From positions 1 to 37,365 of IMG/VR virus record IMGVR_UViG_3300009160_000080: a stretch of DNA of 37,365 bases, one strand, 5' to 3'. The notes below the pieces were generated by a model. It did not search any database. It was not told where the DNA came from and saw only the letters and a program-made list of their open reading frames with translations. This document shows positions 1 to 5,295 of the stretch, one piece after another (position 1 is the first letter of the stretch; each line of letters starts with the position of its first letter). The position numbers and the translations under genes were made by a program. The stretch is from a virus.

Positions 1-49
1 CGTGTCGCCCCTCAAGGCGCTAGGCGAGAAGGTCGTCCCGATCCGATGA
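1..49 (+). CDS. C-terminal end of a second primase-helicase (partial)
   Basis: Read from base 2, this stretch encodes VSPLKALGEKVVPIR followed by TGA at 47-49. The complete primase-helicase that ends at 37294 finishes with VSPLRVLGEKVVPIR, so 13 of 15 residues agree while about 37 of 49 bases are identical; most changes are in third codon positions. This is therefore the 3' end of a homologous gene whose body lies upstream of the window. It runs tail-to-tail into the DUF6378 gene and overlaps it by 30 bases. The short length limits certainty about function, but the match to the other copy is unambiguous. Confidence 0.85.
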   Translation, partial: VSPLKALGEKVVPIR

Positions 50-307
50 GGTGCTGATTATTTCAGCCATCAAGGAACCGTAGCCAATAATATCTAAAAT
101 ACTGTCCAGGTGTGCCGGCGTCTCCCTGAGCCGAGCCAGTTTCACGTCTATCATCAGCAGGCAGACCATCGCCGGCGTGACGGGCATGCCAAGCGTCAAG
201 CTCATGCGCCTGGCCGTCTCGGTCATGTTGGCGCGGGCGTCGCCGTAGTTCTTGCCGCGCTGCTGGAGGATGTCCGAGACGCGGGACAGGGCGTCTTCGG
301 CATTCAT
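20..307 (-). CDS. DUF6378-type phage protein
   Basis: A 95-residue protein with the pattern RGKNYGDARANMTETARRMS near residue 17, then TPAMVCLLMIDVKLARL and HLDSILDIIGYGSLMA. This is the layout I know from the small phage proteins catalogued as DUF6378, whose biochemical role is not known to me. It is the last gene of the leftward operon: its ATG overlaps the stop of the upstream gene (ATGA at 304-307). Its 3' end overlaps the convergent primase-helicase tail at 1-49. A second, diverged copy of its C-terminus lies at 37296-37365. Confidence 0.85.
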   Translation of the reverse strand: MNAEDALSRVSDILQQRGKNYGDARANMTETARRMSLTLGMPVTPAMVCLLMIDVKLARLRETPAHLDSILDIIGYGSLMAEIISTSSDRDDLLA

Positions 308-489
308 TTGAACTTAATCAGCAAAAAGGGCTTGTCGGCGATGCGCTTGATCGGCCAGCCGATTTTGGATGCGTTGGGGCTGGGGCTGGGGTAACGCAAC
401 TGCCAGACCATGTTTGTATATTCCTCCGGCGTGTGTGCCCGAGACAGGGCGCCGAGGGTGCGGCGTCCGCCGTCTTCGTCGTAAATCAT
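304..489 (-). CDS. Small phage protein, function unknown
   Basis: Encodes 61 residues beginning MIYDEDGGRRTLGALSR and ending PFLLIKFK. I chose the start at 489 rather than the longer upstream ATG because AGGAGG lies about 8 bases before it on the minus strand and because it forms an ATGA overlap with the upstream small membrane protein gene. The stop overlaps the start of the DUF6378 gene. No domain is recognised. It is a soluble, basic, probably regulatory or accessory protein, translationally coupled to both neighbours. Confidence 0.7.
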   Translation of the reverse strand: MIYDEDGGRRTLGALSRAHTPEEYTNMVWQLRYPSPSPNASKIGWPIKRIADKPFLLIKFK

Positions 490-590
490 GGCAATACCTC
501 CTGTAAAAAGTAATAGGCCAGGGTTGTCGCGCCGGCCCAAAGCACCATCAAAAGAGTGAAAAAGGTAAGTCCCATTGGACGGTCCAGCAT
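486..590 (-). CDS. 34-residue single-pass membrane peptide
   Basis: A very short gene that begins MLDRPMGLTFFTLLMVLW and contains one hydrophobic segment (about residues 7-28) followed by the tail FLQEVLP. A GGGG-type ribosome binding site precedes the ATG, and the stop overlaps the next start as ATGA. A longer reading of the same frame up to 791 exists but would lie almost wholly on top of the neighbouring gene at 592-804, so I reject it. Function unknown. A tiny inner-membrane peptide in an early-type operon could act on host membrane processes, but that is inference. Confidence 0.6.
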   Translation of the reverse strand: MLDRPMGLTFFTLLMVLWAGATTLAYYFLQEVLP

Positions 591-591
591 G

Positions 592-804
592 TTAACCCCA
601 GTTCTTTCGTGCGCCTGATGCCTCATTGTCGGCCCAGCCGGCGGCGTAGGCCGATAGTTCCTCGGCTTCCATGCTGGCGGTGCCAATGCTGAGGCCCTTA
701 CCCGTGCCCCCTGGCCAATAGTGCGGGTTGAAGGGGCGTCCGTAATAATTATCGGCCGATCCGCAGTCGAAGGGCCCGCCGTGGCGTTCATCGTGCGCGC
801 TCAT
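592..804 (-). CDS. Conserved small phage protein (GSADNYYGRP motif)
   Basis: A 70-residue protein with CGSADNYYGRPFNPHYWPGG in the first half and ending ASGARKNWG. The G-S-A-D-x-Y-Y-x-R-P-x-x-P-H pattern with a C-terminal WG is one I have seen in many short phage proteins of unknown function. The start overlaps the stop of the GcrA-like gene (ATGA at 801-804). It ends one base before the start of the 34-residue membrane peptide. No catalytic residues can be assigned. Confidence 0.75.
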   Translation of the reverse strand: MSAHDERHGGPFDCGSADNYYGRPFNPHYWPGGTGKGLSIGTASMEAEELSAYAAGWADNEASGARKNWG

Positions 805-1313
805 GCCTGGGCCTGTGTTTTAGATCTAAAATCATACGCCAGGGCGACGTGCGTTGGGCAATACGGACGCGCGCCCTCCCGCAAGTCGCCGCAGAAGTAA
901 TACTCTCCCTGCGTGGCGGAGTTCAGGGGCCAGCGGCAACTGTGCGGCTGTAGGTCCATCATGCGCACCAAGCCCGGCGTCTTCGGGTCGATGGTGTCGT
1001 GGGGCGTGGCCTTCATAAGCTTGGGCGGCACGTCCTTCGTGAAGCGTTTACCGAAGGCGTAGCCGACGTGGGTGGTGCCGGCGCGAGACCGAGGCGTTGC
1101 GGGCGGCTTGGGCGCCGCCTTGACTGTAGACAAGGCGCAGGTGGGCACGGACATGCCCCCGGCGCGCAGGCGGTGGGCCTTGCCCAGTACGGCATTGCGC
1201 GTCAGCCCATTGCCTATGGTTTGTGCAATCTCGCCCGAATTGGCGCCGGCGCGCGTCATGCGTATCAGGATGCCTACGGCCTTGGGCGTCCAGGGTGTTG
1301 GGTGCTGTTTCAT
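801..1313 (-). CDS. GcrA-family transcriptional regulator
   Basis: A 170-residue protein. Residues about 8-49 form the GcrA N-terminal DNA-binding domain (WTPKAV... then IAQTIGNGLTRNAVLGKAHR). The C-terminus carries the conserved block CRWPL...YYFCG...PYCPTHVALAY at about 126-160. The linker is Pro/Ala-rich. In Caulobacter and relatives GcrA binds sigma70-RNA polymerase and activates promoters with methylated GANTC sites; a phage copy could redirect host transcription or cell-cycle timing. It overlaps both neighbours by ATGA. The family assignment is firm; the effect on the host is inference. Confidence 0.92.
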   Translation of the reverse strand: MKQHPTPWTPKAVGILIRMTRAGANSGEIAQTIGNGLTRNAVLGKAHRLRAGGMSVPTCALSTVKAAPKPPATPRSRAGTTHVGYAFGKRFTKDVPPKLMKATPHDTIDPKTPGLVRMMDLQPHSCRWPLNSATQGEYYFCGDLREGARPYCPTHVALAYDFRSKTQAQA

Positions 1314-1492
1314 AGGAATACCACCAGTTCGTGCGCCATGAACGCCACGGCAAAGGCGGAGGCGATTAGCGCGGCCAGCAAGACGACGCCGAACACCAGA
1401 GCGGCGACGCGCAGGGCGACGCTAGAACGGAGGGGCGGGGGCTCGTACACGGGGCGGTTGTCGGGGCGCAAGCCGTAGTTGCGGGGGCTCAT
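1310..1492 (-). CDS. Small membrane protein, function unknown
   Basis: A 60-residue protein. An N-terminal soluble part (MSPRNYGLRPDNRPVYEPPP) is followed by one long hydrophobic helix at about residues 26-55 (VALRVAALVFGVVLLAALIA and onwards). It has no catalytic motif and no cleavable signal. It overlaps the upstream Ala-rich gene and the downstream GcrA-like gene by four bases each, so all three are probably translated together. It is probably an inner-membrane single-pass protein. Confidence 0.65.
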   Translation of the reverse strand: MSPRNYGLRPDNRPVYEPPPLRSSVALRVAALVFGVVLLAALIASAFAVAFMAHELVVFL

Positions 1493-1749
1493 GCGGCACC
1501 CATTACGGCGGCATTCTTGGCGTCCTGGTGGGCGGAGGCGTAGGTGGCCTTATAGGCGGCCTCCAAGGCGGCGTGGGCGGCCTTCAGGGCGGCGTATGAC
1601 CCGCAGGCGGCGTAGGCTGCATCCAGGGCGGCGTAAGCCTTGGCGGCGTCGTAAGCGGCGGCTGCGGCGGCGCGGGCGGACGCCAGAGCGGCCTCCAGGG
1701 CGGCGTCGGCGTCGGCGTCAGTCTTGGGATTGTGTAGGTTCCATAGCAT
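1489..1749 (-). CDS. Alanine-rich helical repeat protein
   Basis: From the ATG at 1749 it encodes about 86 residues beginning MLWNLHNPKTDADADAALEA. More than half of the rest is alanine, in loose 11-residue repeats of the AALDAAYAAC and AALEAAYKATY type. AAGGA stands about 10 bases before this ATG. A TTG start at 1806 is possible but has no ribosome binding site. At DNA level the repeats share an AGGGCGGCGT-like block spaced 30-60 bases, suggesting internal duplication. It probably forms a long amphipathic helix. Function unknown; the coding assignment rests on the ATGA overlap with its downstream neighbour. Confidence 0.6.
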   Translation of the reverse strand: MLWNLHNPKTDADADAALEAALASARAAAAAAYDAAKAYAALDAAYAACGSYAALKAAHAALEAAYKATYASAHQDAKNAAVMGAA

Positions 1750-1778
1750 GAGATTTGTTTCCTTGAGTTGTTCGGTGG

Positions 1779-1806
1779 AGGTTAGATCAATGTTTGCAGG
1801 TGTCAA
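1779..1806 (-). promoter_or_regulatory. Possible internal leftward promoter
   Basis: On the minus strand TTGACA (1806-1801) is followed after 16 bases by TAACCT (1784-1779), upstream of the Ala-rich gene. The -35 element is perfect but the -10 element is poor. It could give extra transcription of the GcrA-like and downstream genes. Confidence 0.25.
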
Positions 1807-2063
1807 CTATTGTTTTGTGGATCTTCCAGGGCTGCATCGCACATCGCCACCCACTCAGCTTCTATGATATCCGTTAGCAGGGTGCCCCGAACGTATCCGC
1901 CGGCGGGGTGCGCGGCGGACCCGGCGTCGAGCATGGCCGGGGTACAGTCCCGCATGGTTTTTATGACGGCAATAGCGAAAACCCGCGCGTGGAACTCATT
2001 GATTATGCCCTCGCGCTCCTTGAATAGTATGGCCTGGGCTGCTCGTTCGACCATGTCGCTCAT
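1803..2063 (-). CDS. Conserved phage protein, function unknown
   Basis: An 86-residue protein with the order VERAAQAIL, VFAIAVIKTMRDCTPAMLDA, then IEAEWVAMCDAALEDP. This resembles the common small phage proteins in which a helix ending in 'xxAIxAMRxPTxxM' is followed by an Ala-Gly turn and a W-containing helix. No enzymatic motif is visible. The start shares ATGA with the stop of the upstream gene (2060-2063). It is probably a small all-helical soluble protein. Confidence 0.7.
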   Translation of the reverse strand: MSDMVERAAQAILFKEREGIINEFHARVFAIAVIKTMRDCTPAMLDAGSAAHPAGGYVRGTLLTDIIEAEWVAMCDAALEDPQNNS

Positions 2064-2281
2064 TTTGGCACCTCATGGCCTAGTACCAGGTTTAGCAGGC
2101 GCAGGGACCAGATCCGCTCCATCGCCTTGCGGGTCATGCCTCGCGCGGCGTTAGACTGGATCAGTTCCACTGACTTGGCATTATGGTGGATATACAGCCG
2201 GTCGTCCTGCCGGTGCTGAATGTCCAGGCTCAGGTTCTGGGCCCGCACCTCTTTCCGGCTTTCTACATGGTACCTTTGCAT
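2060..2281 (-). CDS. Small basic protein, function unknown
   Basis: A 73-residue protein, MQRYHVESRKEVRAQNLSLD..., rich in Arg, Lys, His and Asn and ending LLNLVLGHEVPK. It has no recognised domain. It starts three bases after the stop of the gene at 2285-2632 and overlaps the downstream gene by ATGA. Its net positive charge would fit nucleic-acid contact, but nothing in the sequence proves that. Confidence 0.6.
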   Translation of the reverse strand: MQRYHVESRKEVRAQNLSLDIQHRQDDRLYIHHNAKSVELIQSNAARGMTRKAMERIWSLRLLNLVLGHEVPK

Positions 2282-2284
2282 GGT

Positions 2285-2632
2285 CTAGGCCGCCCCTATT
2301 GCAGCGGCGAACAGAGCCTCAGAGCGAACCATTATCTCGCCTTGCGTGGGCGCCTTGTACGGCACGCACGCGCGCGCGTTGGATGCTAACTCCTGTTCCG
2401 CGAGCGTGCGGCACGCGCGGCGTAGGATGGTCGCCTTGTCCGCCAGATTGTCTTGCGCGCGCCCTACAGCGGCGCTGGCGGTAATGACACCCTCCTCCGC
2501 GGCATAGGTGAAGCGTTTCAGTTCCCGGCGTTCACGAGCCTTGCGGAAGGTTGCCCATGCGCGATCACTGGTGGCAGCGACGCGGCGCCAGTCGGAAACG
2601 GCTTTTTCGTAGGTTGTGAAGTGCGTTGCCAT
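2285..2632 (-). CDS. Helical phage protein, function unknown
   Basis: From the ATG at 2632 it encodes 115 residues beginning MATHFTTYEKAVSDWRRVAA. It is rich in Arg/Ala helices and ends LFAAAIGAA. I prefer this start to the ATG at 2680 because AAAGGA lies about 9 bases before it and because the longer version would overlap the methyltransferase-like gene. Two or three long helices are predicted by eye, with no catalytic motif. It sits mid-operon, downstream of the methyltransferase-like gene. Confidence 0.65.
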   Translation of the reverse strand: MATHFTTYEKAVSDWRRVAATSDRAWATFRKARERRELKRFTYAAEEGVITASAAVGRAQDNLADKATILRRACRTLAEQELASNARACVPYKAPTQGEIMVRSEALFAAAIGAA

Positions 2633-2664
2633 TGTGTTTGATCCTTTAGGTTGAGGGTGGGTAG

Positions 2665-3255
2665 TTAGTTTTTGCCCCATTGGCCGGCCATCGCGGCCGC
2701 TATTCCGGGGTAAGTAGCGGAGCGCAGTTTCCAGCGGTCGGGTGATGGTCCCAGTTTGTTCTGACCGCTGGCTGTTTGGTTGGCCCGGCGGGTTTTATTG
2801 TCGCCGGGCAGTGGGTTAACAGATACCAAAAGCGCTAGGTTTTTAAGCCACAAGCAGGTTTTTTTGCTAGCGTCATCGCCAAAATGCCAAGGTTGGATTA
2901 TCTGGTCGGGCTTCCTGATGCGGGTGGAGATGCAAGAAACCGGGTTTTCAAGTGCTATTTTGGGGATCGGCGCCGCAAGCAGCGCGCGTACAAAGTCTAG
3001 CGCGGACTCAGTCCTTTCTGCCCTGCCCGGAACCCGTTTGTTCCAATGCAGACCCGAAACGGCAAGGTAGGTGCAGGGGGGATGCGCCACCATAAAATCC
3101 CATCCCTGCCTTAGCACGGGCAGGACATCGCCTTGTATGTGGTTGGGCGAGCCATCGTCGCACGGCAACAGGTCGCAGGACCATGCATCGTGACCTAGGG
3201 CAGCAAAGGCCCGGCGGACGGTCCCGGAATACTCGCAAGCGACTAGGACGCGCAC
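2665..3255 (-). CDS. DNA cytosine methyltransferase-like protein
   Basis: A 196-residue protein. It opens with an AdoMet-fold strand and loop (MRVLVACEYSGTVRRAF), an acidic end of strand 2 (WSCDLLP), then DFMVAHPPCTYLAVSG at about 53-68, whose Pro-Pro-Cys places Cys61 as candidate nucleophile. ALENPV at 101-106 stands in for the ENV motif of C5-cytosine methyltransferases. It is much shorter than a standard Dcm enzyme (over 300 residues), and I see no clear target-recognition domain. It could modify phage DNA against restriction or be a diverged relative with another role. It overlaps the upstream gene by 13 bases. Confidence 0.75.
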   Translation of the reverse strand: MRVLVACEYSGTVRRAFAALGHDAWSCDLLPCDDGSPNHIQGDVLPVLRQGWDFMVAHPPCTYLAVSGLHWNKRVPGRAERTESALDFVRALLAAPIPKIALENPVSCISTRIRKPDQIIQPWHFGDDASKKTCLWLKNLALLVSVNPLPGDNKTRRANQTASGQNKLGPSPDRWKLRSATYPGIAAAMAGQWGKN

Positions 3256-3440
3256 GAGCGCGCCTCATCGAAGAATACATCCGGCGCTTGCGTCCCATCG
3301 GTGAAGCGATACCACCCTTCGCCATTGTACCAAATGCGGCGCTTAATCTGGCGCGTTTCGCCCTTCTGTATTCCTGCCGGGCTGTCCCAAACTAAGCAAG
3401 CCGGTACATCCTGCCGCGCAATGGCCGTTTTGGTTTTCAT
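3243..3440 (-). CDS. Small phage protein, function unknown
   Basis: A 65-residue protein beginning MKTKTAIARQDVPACLVWDS and containing RRIWYNGEGWYRFTDG. It is rich in aromatics, suggesting a small beta-rich fold. A strong ribosome binding site (GGAGG, 8 bases upstream) sets the start. Its 3' end overlaps the start of the methyltransferase-like gene by 13 bases in another frame. No domain is recognised. Confidence 0.65.
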   Translation of the reverse strand: MKTKTAIARQDVPACLVWDSPAGIQKGETRQIKRRIWYNGEGWYRFTDGTQAPDVFFDEARSCAS

Positions 3441-3443
3441 GGT

Positions 3444-3767
3444 TTAAGCCTCCGAACGGGTTTGGGCGTCTAATTCGTTTTGATGGTCCGCGATGCAATG
3501 CAGGACGGCATTGAAATCGTATGTGTCAATGATATGGGACATTCCGTCCCAATCGCCCGTGCTATCTAAGCGATACAGGCCAAACCGGCCCTGTTGCGGC
3601 CATGCAGCAAGGGCCGGGTCCGAATGGTCGATCCAAAGGCCTAGGCCAAGGTCATGGTTTATAAAGCGAGGCATTAAATCATTGTGCCAACTAATGTCCT
3701 CCCATCCTGCGGGCATGGCGGGCATATCGGCGGTAGAATAGGCGGGAAATTCTGTTGCATATGTCAT
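3444..3767 (-). CDS. Phage protein, function unknown
   Basis: A 107-residue acidic protein: MTYATEFPAYSTADMPAMPA, then WEDISWHNDLMPRF, LGLWIDHSDPALA, and YDFNAVLHCIADHQNELDA. The Trp/His/Asp-rich middle looks like a compact mixed alpha/beta fold, and I do not recognise a family. The upstream Shine-Dalgarno is weak (GGAA). A 30-base gap separates it from the Cys-rich gene upstream, one of the few gaps in this operon. Confidence 0.65.
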   Translation of the reverse strand: MTYATEFPAYSTADMPAMPAGWEDISWHNDLMPRFINHDLGLGLWIDHSDPALAAWPQQGRFGLYRLDSTGDWDGMSHIIDTYDFNAVLHCIADHQNELDAQTRSEA

Positions 3768-3797
3768 GGCGCTTTTTCCGATGGTTAAATGATTATG

Positions 3798-4475
3798 TTA
3801 AGCAGCGCGCGCGATTGCGGATGCTACTTTCTTGCGATTGCCGTGCGCTGGAAAGCCTATGATTGATTTGCGGTTCTGTTCCGCGCATAGGCCGCAGCTG
3901 GCGCACGTCACGTCGTCCGAGATGGTCGCCGGGCAGATTGCGACGTGCCGGCCAGCCGGGGTTTTTAGCGCCGTGACTTGATCCGATGGTAGGACAACCA
4001 CCACGGGCGCGCCAGTAGCGGCGAGCTCGTCGGCCATAGCAAGGTTATCGGCTGACAGGTTAACAGTGAAACCTTCCCGCAAGGCGATACGCACCATTGT
4101 TAGGTTTGCCAAGCTTGCCGGCTTGTGGGTGTAGGTAAACCCGCGCCGGCCACGGTTTGCCTTTACCAGTTCCCCGAATGCCAGCGGGTCAATATCGTTC
4201 CCGGCGCCGGGCAAGTCTCCGGCTTGGTTATGGCGCCAGAGGGTGCCTTTGGGGAGCCGGGCGATTTGCTGCATTGCTTCGGCCCATACCATACCGGCTT
4301 TCTTTTCAGTTACCTTGCGCCAAAACATAGCGAGCGGGCCACCTTCGGCATAGCAACCGGCGTTCTTAAGCGGGCAAGCCGTCGGGCATGTTTCCTCCGA
4401 TGATGTCGTGACGGGGATAGGGCCCGTCTTTTCGTTACGGGATACGCGTGTGAATGCGATGTGAGGGCGGATCAT
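3798..4475 (-). CDS. Cys-rich phage protein (DUF7227-like)
   Basis: A 225-residue protein starting MIRPHIAFTRVSRNEKTGPI. Two cysteine clusters are evident: C-P-x-x-C-P-L-x4-G-C-Y near residue 29, and C-P-x6-V-T-C-A-S-C-G-L-C near 186-201, as expected for a metal or Fe-S site. Between them are WRHNQAGDLPG and RRGFTYTHKP. I recall this as a phage family catalogued as DUF7227; from memory it may be a TIM-barrel relative of Gp37/Gp68 proteins, and the enzymatic activity is unknown. The start at 4475 is chosen because a G-rich Shine-Dalgarno ends five bases before it and it overlaps the upstream small gene as TAATG. Confidence 0.75.
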   Translation of the reverse strand: MIRPHIAFTRVSRNEKTGPIPVTTSSEETCPTACPLKNAGCYAEGGPLAMFWRKVTEKKAGMVWAEAMQQIARLPKGTLWRHNQAGDLPGAGNDIDPLAFGELVKANRGRRGFTYTHKPASLANLTMVRIALREGFTVNLSADNLAMADELAATGAPVVVVLPSDQVTALKTPAGRHVAICPATISDDVTCASCGLCAEQNRKSIIGFPAHGNRKKVASAIARAA

Positions 4476-4618
4476 TAGCGCCCCCCTTCCAGCGATGACC
4501 GGAGCCAGTGGAGGCGGCACTCGCGAGCGGCGATAATCTGCAAGGTTCCGATCAAACCGCGACGACCGTAGCGCGCGCCGCGGATGGTGAGGATCAGGGC
4601 TTTGACGGTGTAGAGCAT
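4475..4618 (-). CDS. 47-residue basic protein, first gene of leftward operon
   Basis: A previously easy-to-miss small gene starting MLYTVKALILTIRGARYGRR and ending HWLRSSLEGGR. AAGGAAA stands 8 bases before the ATG, and the stop overlaps the next ATG as TAATG, so coupling is likely. It is strongly basic (about ten Arg/Lys) with a short hydrophobic N-terminal stretch. It is the promoter-proximal gene, where phages often put host-takeover or regulatory peptides; its function is otherwise unknown. Confidence 0.6.
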   Translation of the reverse strand: MLYTVKALILTIRGARYGRRGLIGTLQIIAARECRLHWLRSSLEGGR

Positions 4619-4653
4619 TTGCGTTTCCTTTTGTTTAGCGTTTCGTTGGAGCC

Positions 4654-4682
4654 TTTATGCGCGCTTCAAATAGGCCTGTCAA
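4654..4682 (-). promoter_or_regulatory. Leftward promoter of the accessory operon
   Basis: On the minus strand a perfect TTGACA (4682-4677) is followed after 17 bases by CATAAA (4659-4654, four of six matches to TATAAT). Transcription would start near 4647, about 29 bases before the first ATG at 4618. The outermost iteron of the left cluster lies about 25 bases upstream of the -35 element, so the iteron-binding protein could also control this promoter. Confidence 0.5.
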
Positions 4683-4706
4683 CTAATCTTTTGCAGATAT
4701 CTCGAA

Positions 4707-4802
4707 TGTAGGTCACGGATAGTCATTGTGTAGGTCATGATGTAGGCTATTTTGGAGGGCAAATTCGTCAATGATTGCTAGGGTGTAGGTCATGTAGGTC
4801 AT
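4707..4802 (+). repeat. Left iteron cluster, five copies of TGTAGGTCA
   Basis: Direct copies of TGTAGGTCA (often followed by T) begin at 4707, 4729, 4741 (variant TGTAGGCTA), 4784 and 4793. The last two share one base. All point rightward. Similar 9-mers elsewhere in the window are single and inside genes, so the clustering is specific to this region. Confidence 0.85.
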
Positions 4803-4899
4803 GGGTTTGTAACTTTCAAAAATGAAATGATATATGTATAATAGTTAATGCTGTTTGCTGGTGGCGCGCACGCATTGTCACCAGACTATCCCCGTGCCA
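4803..4899. other. AT-rich core between iteron clusters (candidate origin)
   Basis: Bases 4804-4857 are AT-rich in an otherwise GC-rich genome and include ATGATATATGTATAATAG. A rightward -10-like TATAAT lies at 4837-4842, with only a weak -35 (TTTCAA at 4814-4819). Flanked by inward-facing iterons, this is the expected position of a duplex-unwinding element or an operator-controlled promoter. The origin role is inference from architecture. Confidence 0.45.
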
Positions 4900-4983
4900 T
4901 AGCCTACATGACCTACAGCTTAGAACCTAAAGGGTTATTCGGCGTTTTCCATGACCTACATGGTGACCTACACATGACCTACA
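4900..4983 (-). repeat. Right iteron cluster, five inverted copies (TGACCTACA)
   Basis: Inverted copies lie at 4900-4908 (variant TAGCCTACA), 4909-4917, 4952-4960, 4964-4972 and 4975-4983. The spacing mirrors the left cluster: an abutting inner pair, then a gap of about 33 bases, then a pair spaced by 12, then an outer copy. Two mirrored clusters of five suggest a symmetric nucleoprotein complex. Confidence 0.85.
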
Positions 4984-4995
4984 GTCCCAACGCAT

Positions 4996-5047
4996 GGCAA
5001 TTGTGTCCGAATTAAGGCAAAGCCTGCCACAATTGAACACAATTGCC
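4996..5047. repeat. 11-bp perfect inverted repeat with nested hairpin
   Basis: GGCAATTGTGT at 4996-5006 pairs with ACACAATTGCC at 5037-5047. The loop contains a smaller AGGC/GCCT hairpin (5015-5025) and another CAATTG. It could be an operator dyad or an extruded structure; no T-tract follows, so it is not a terminator. Confidence 0.6.
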
Positions 5048-5130
5048 CGCCTGCCCGCCTGCCCGCCTGCCCGGCCCGCCTGCCCGGCCCGCCTGCGCCT
5101 GCCCGCCTGCCCGCCTGCCCGCCTGCCCGC
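5046..5130. repeat. CCCGCCTG tandem array (minus-strand G4 motifs)
   Basis: An 8-bp unit CCCGCCTG is repeated, with CCCGGCCCGCCTG variants in the middle. CCC runs at 5046, 5054, 5062 and 5070, and again at 5102, 5110, 5118 and 5126, are spaced by five bases. The minus strand therefore twice satisfies the G3N5G3N5G3N5G3 G-quadruplex pattern. Confidence 0.8.
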
Positions 5131-5171
5131 GTGCCGGCGGCCTGGTGCCGCGTGCCGGCGGCCTGGTGCCG
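5130..5171. repeat. Perfect 21-bp tandem duplication
   Basis: A 21-base unit beginning CGTGCCGGCGG is repeated exactly twice, at 5130-5150 and 5151-5171, with no spacer. The perfect identity implies recent duplication or strong constraint. Confidence 0.9.
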
Positions 5172-5175
5172 CCTG

Positions 5176-5211
5176 CCCGGCCCGCCCGGCCCGCCCGGCC
5201 CGCCCGGCCCG
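5176..5211. repeat. Four perfect copies of CCCGGCCCG
   Basis: The 9-bp unit CCCGGCCCG occurs at 5176, 5185, 5194 and 5203 without interruption. Its CCC runs are separated by only one or two bases, so the minus strand could form very stable short-loop G-quadruplexes. A plus-strand G-run (5225-5238) follows directly. Confidence 0.9.
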
Positions 5212-5257
5212 CCGGCGCCCAGCCGGGGGGAGGGAGGGCCCGGCCAGCCGCCGGCTC

Positions 5258-5291
5258 CGTGTACGAAGGGTTCGCGCACGAATTTTTTTTT
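5258..5291 (+). terminator. Strong intrinsic terminator with no gene upstream
   Basis: CGTGT (5258-5262) and CGAA pair with TTCG and GCACG (5276-5280) around a GGG loop, with a single A/C mismatch. Two A's and nine T's (5283-5291) follow. It would stop rightward transcription entering the terminase operon and implies a rightward transcript arising in the non-coding region. Confidence 0.7.
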
Positions 5292-5295
5292 ATAC

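Noticed and set aside
486-791. 101-residue version of the small membrane peptide gene
   Set aside because: Almost its whole extension lies on top of the conserved gene at 592-804. The internal ATG at 590 has a better ribosome binding site.
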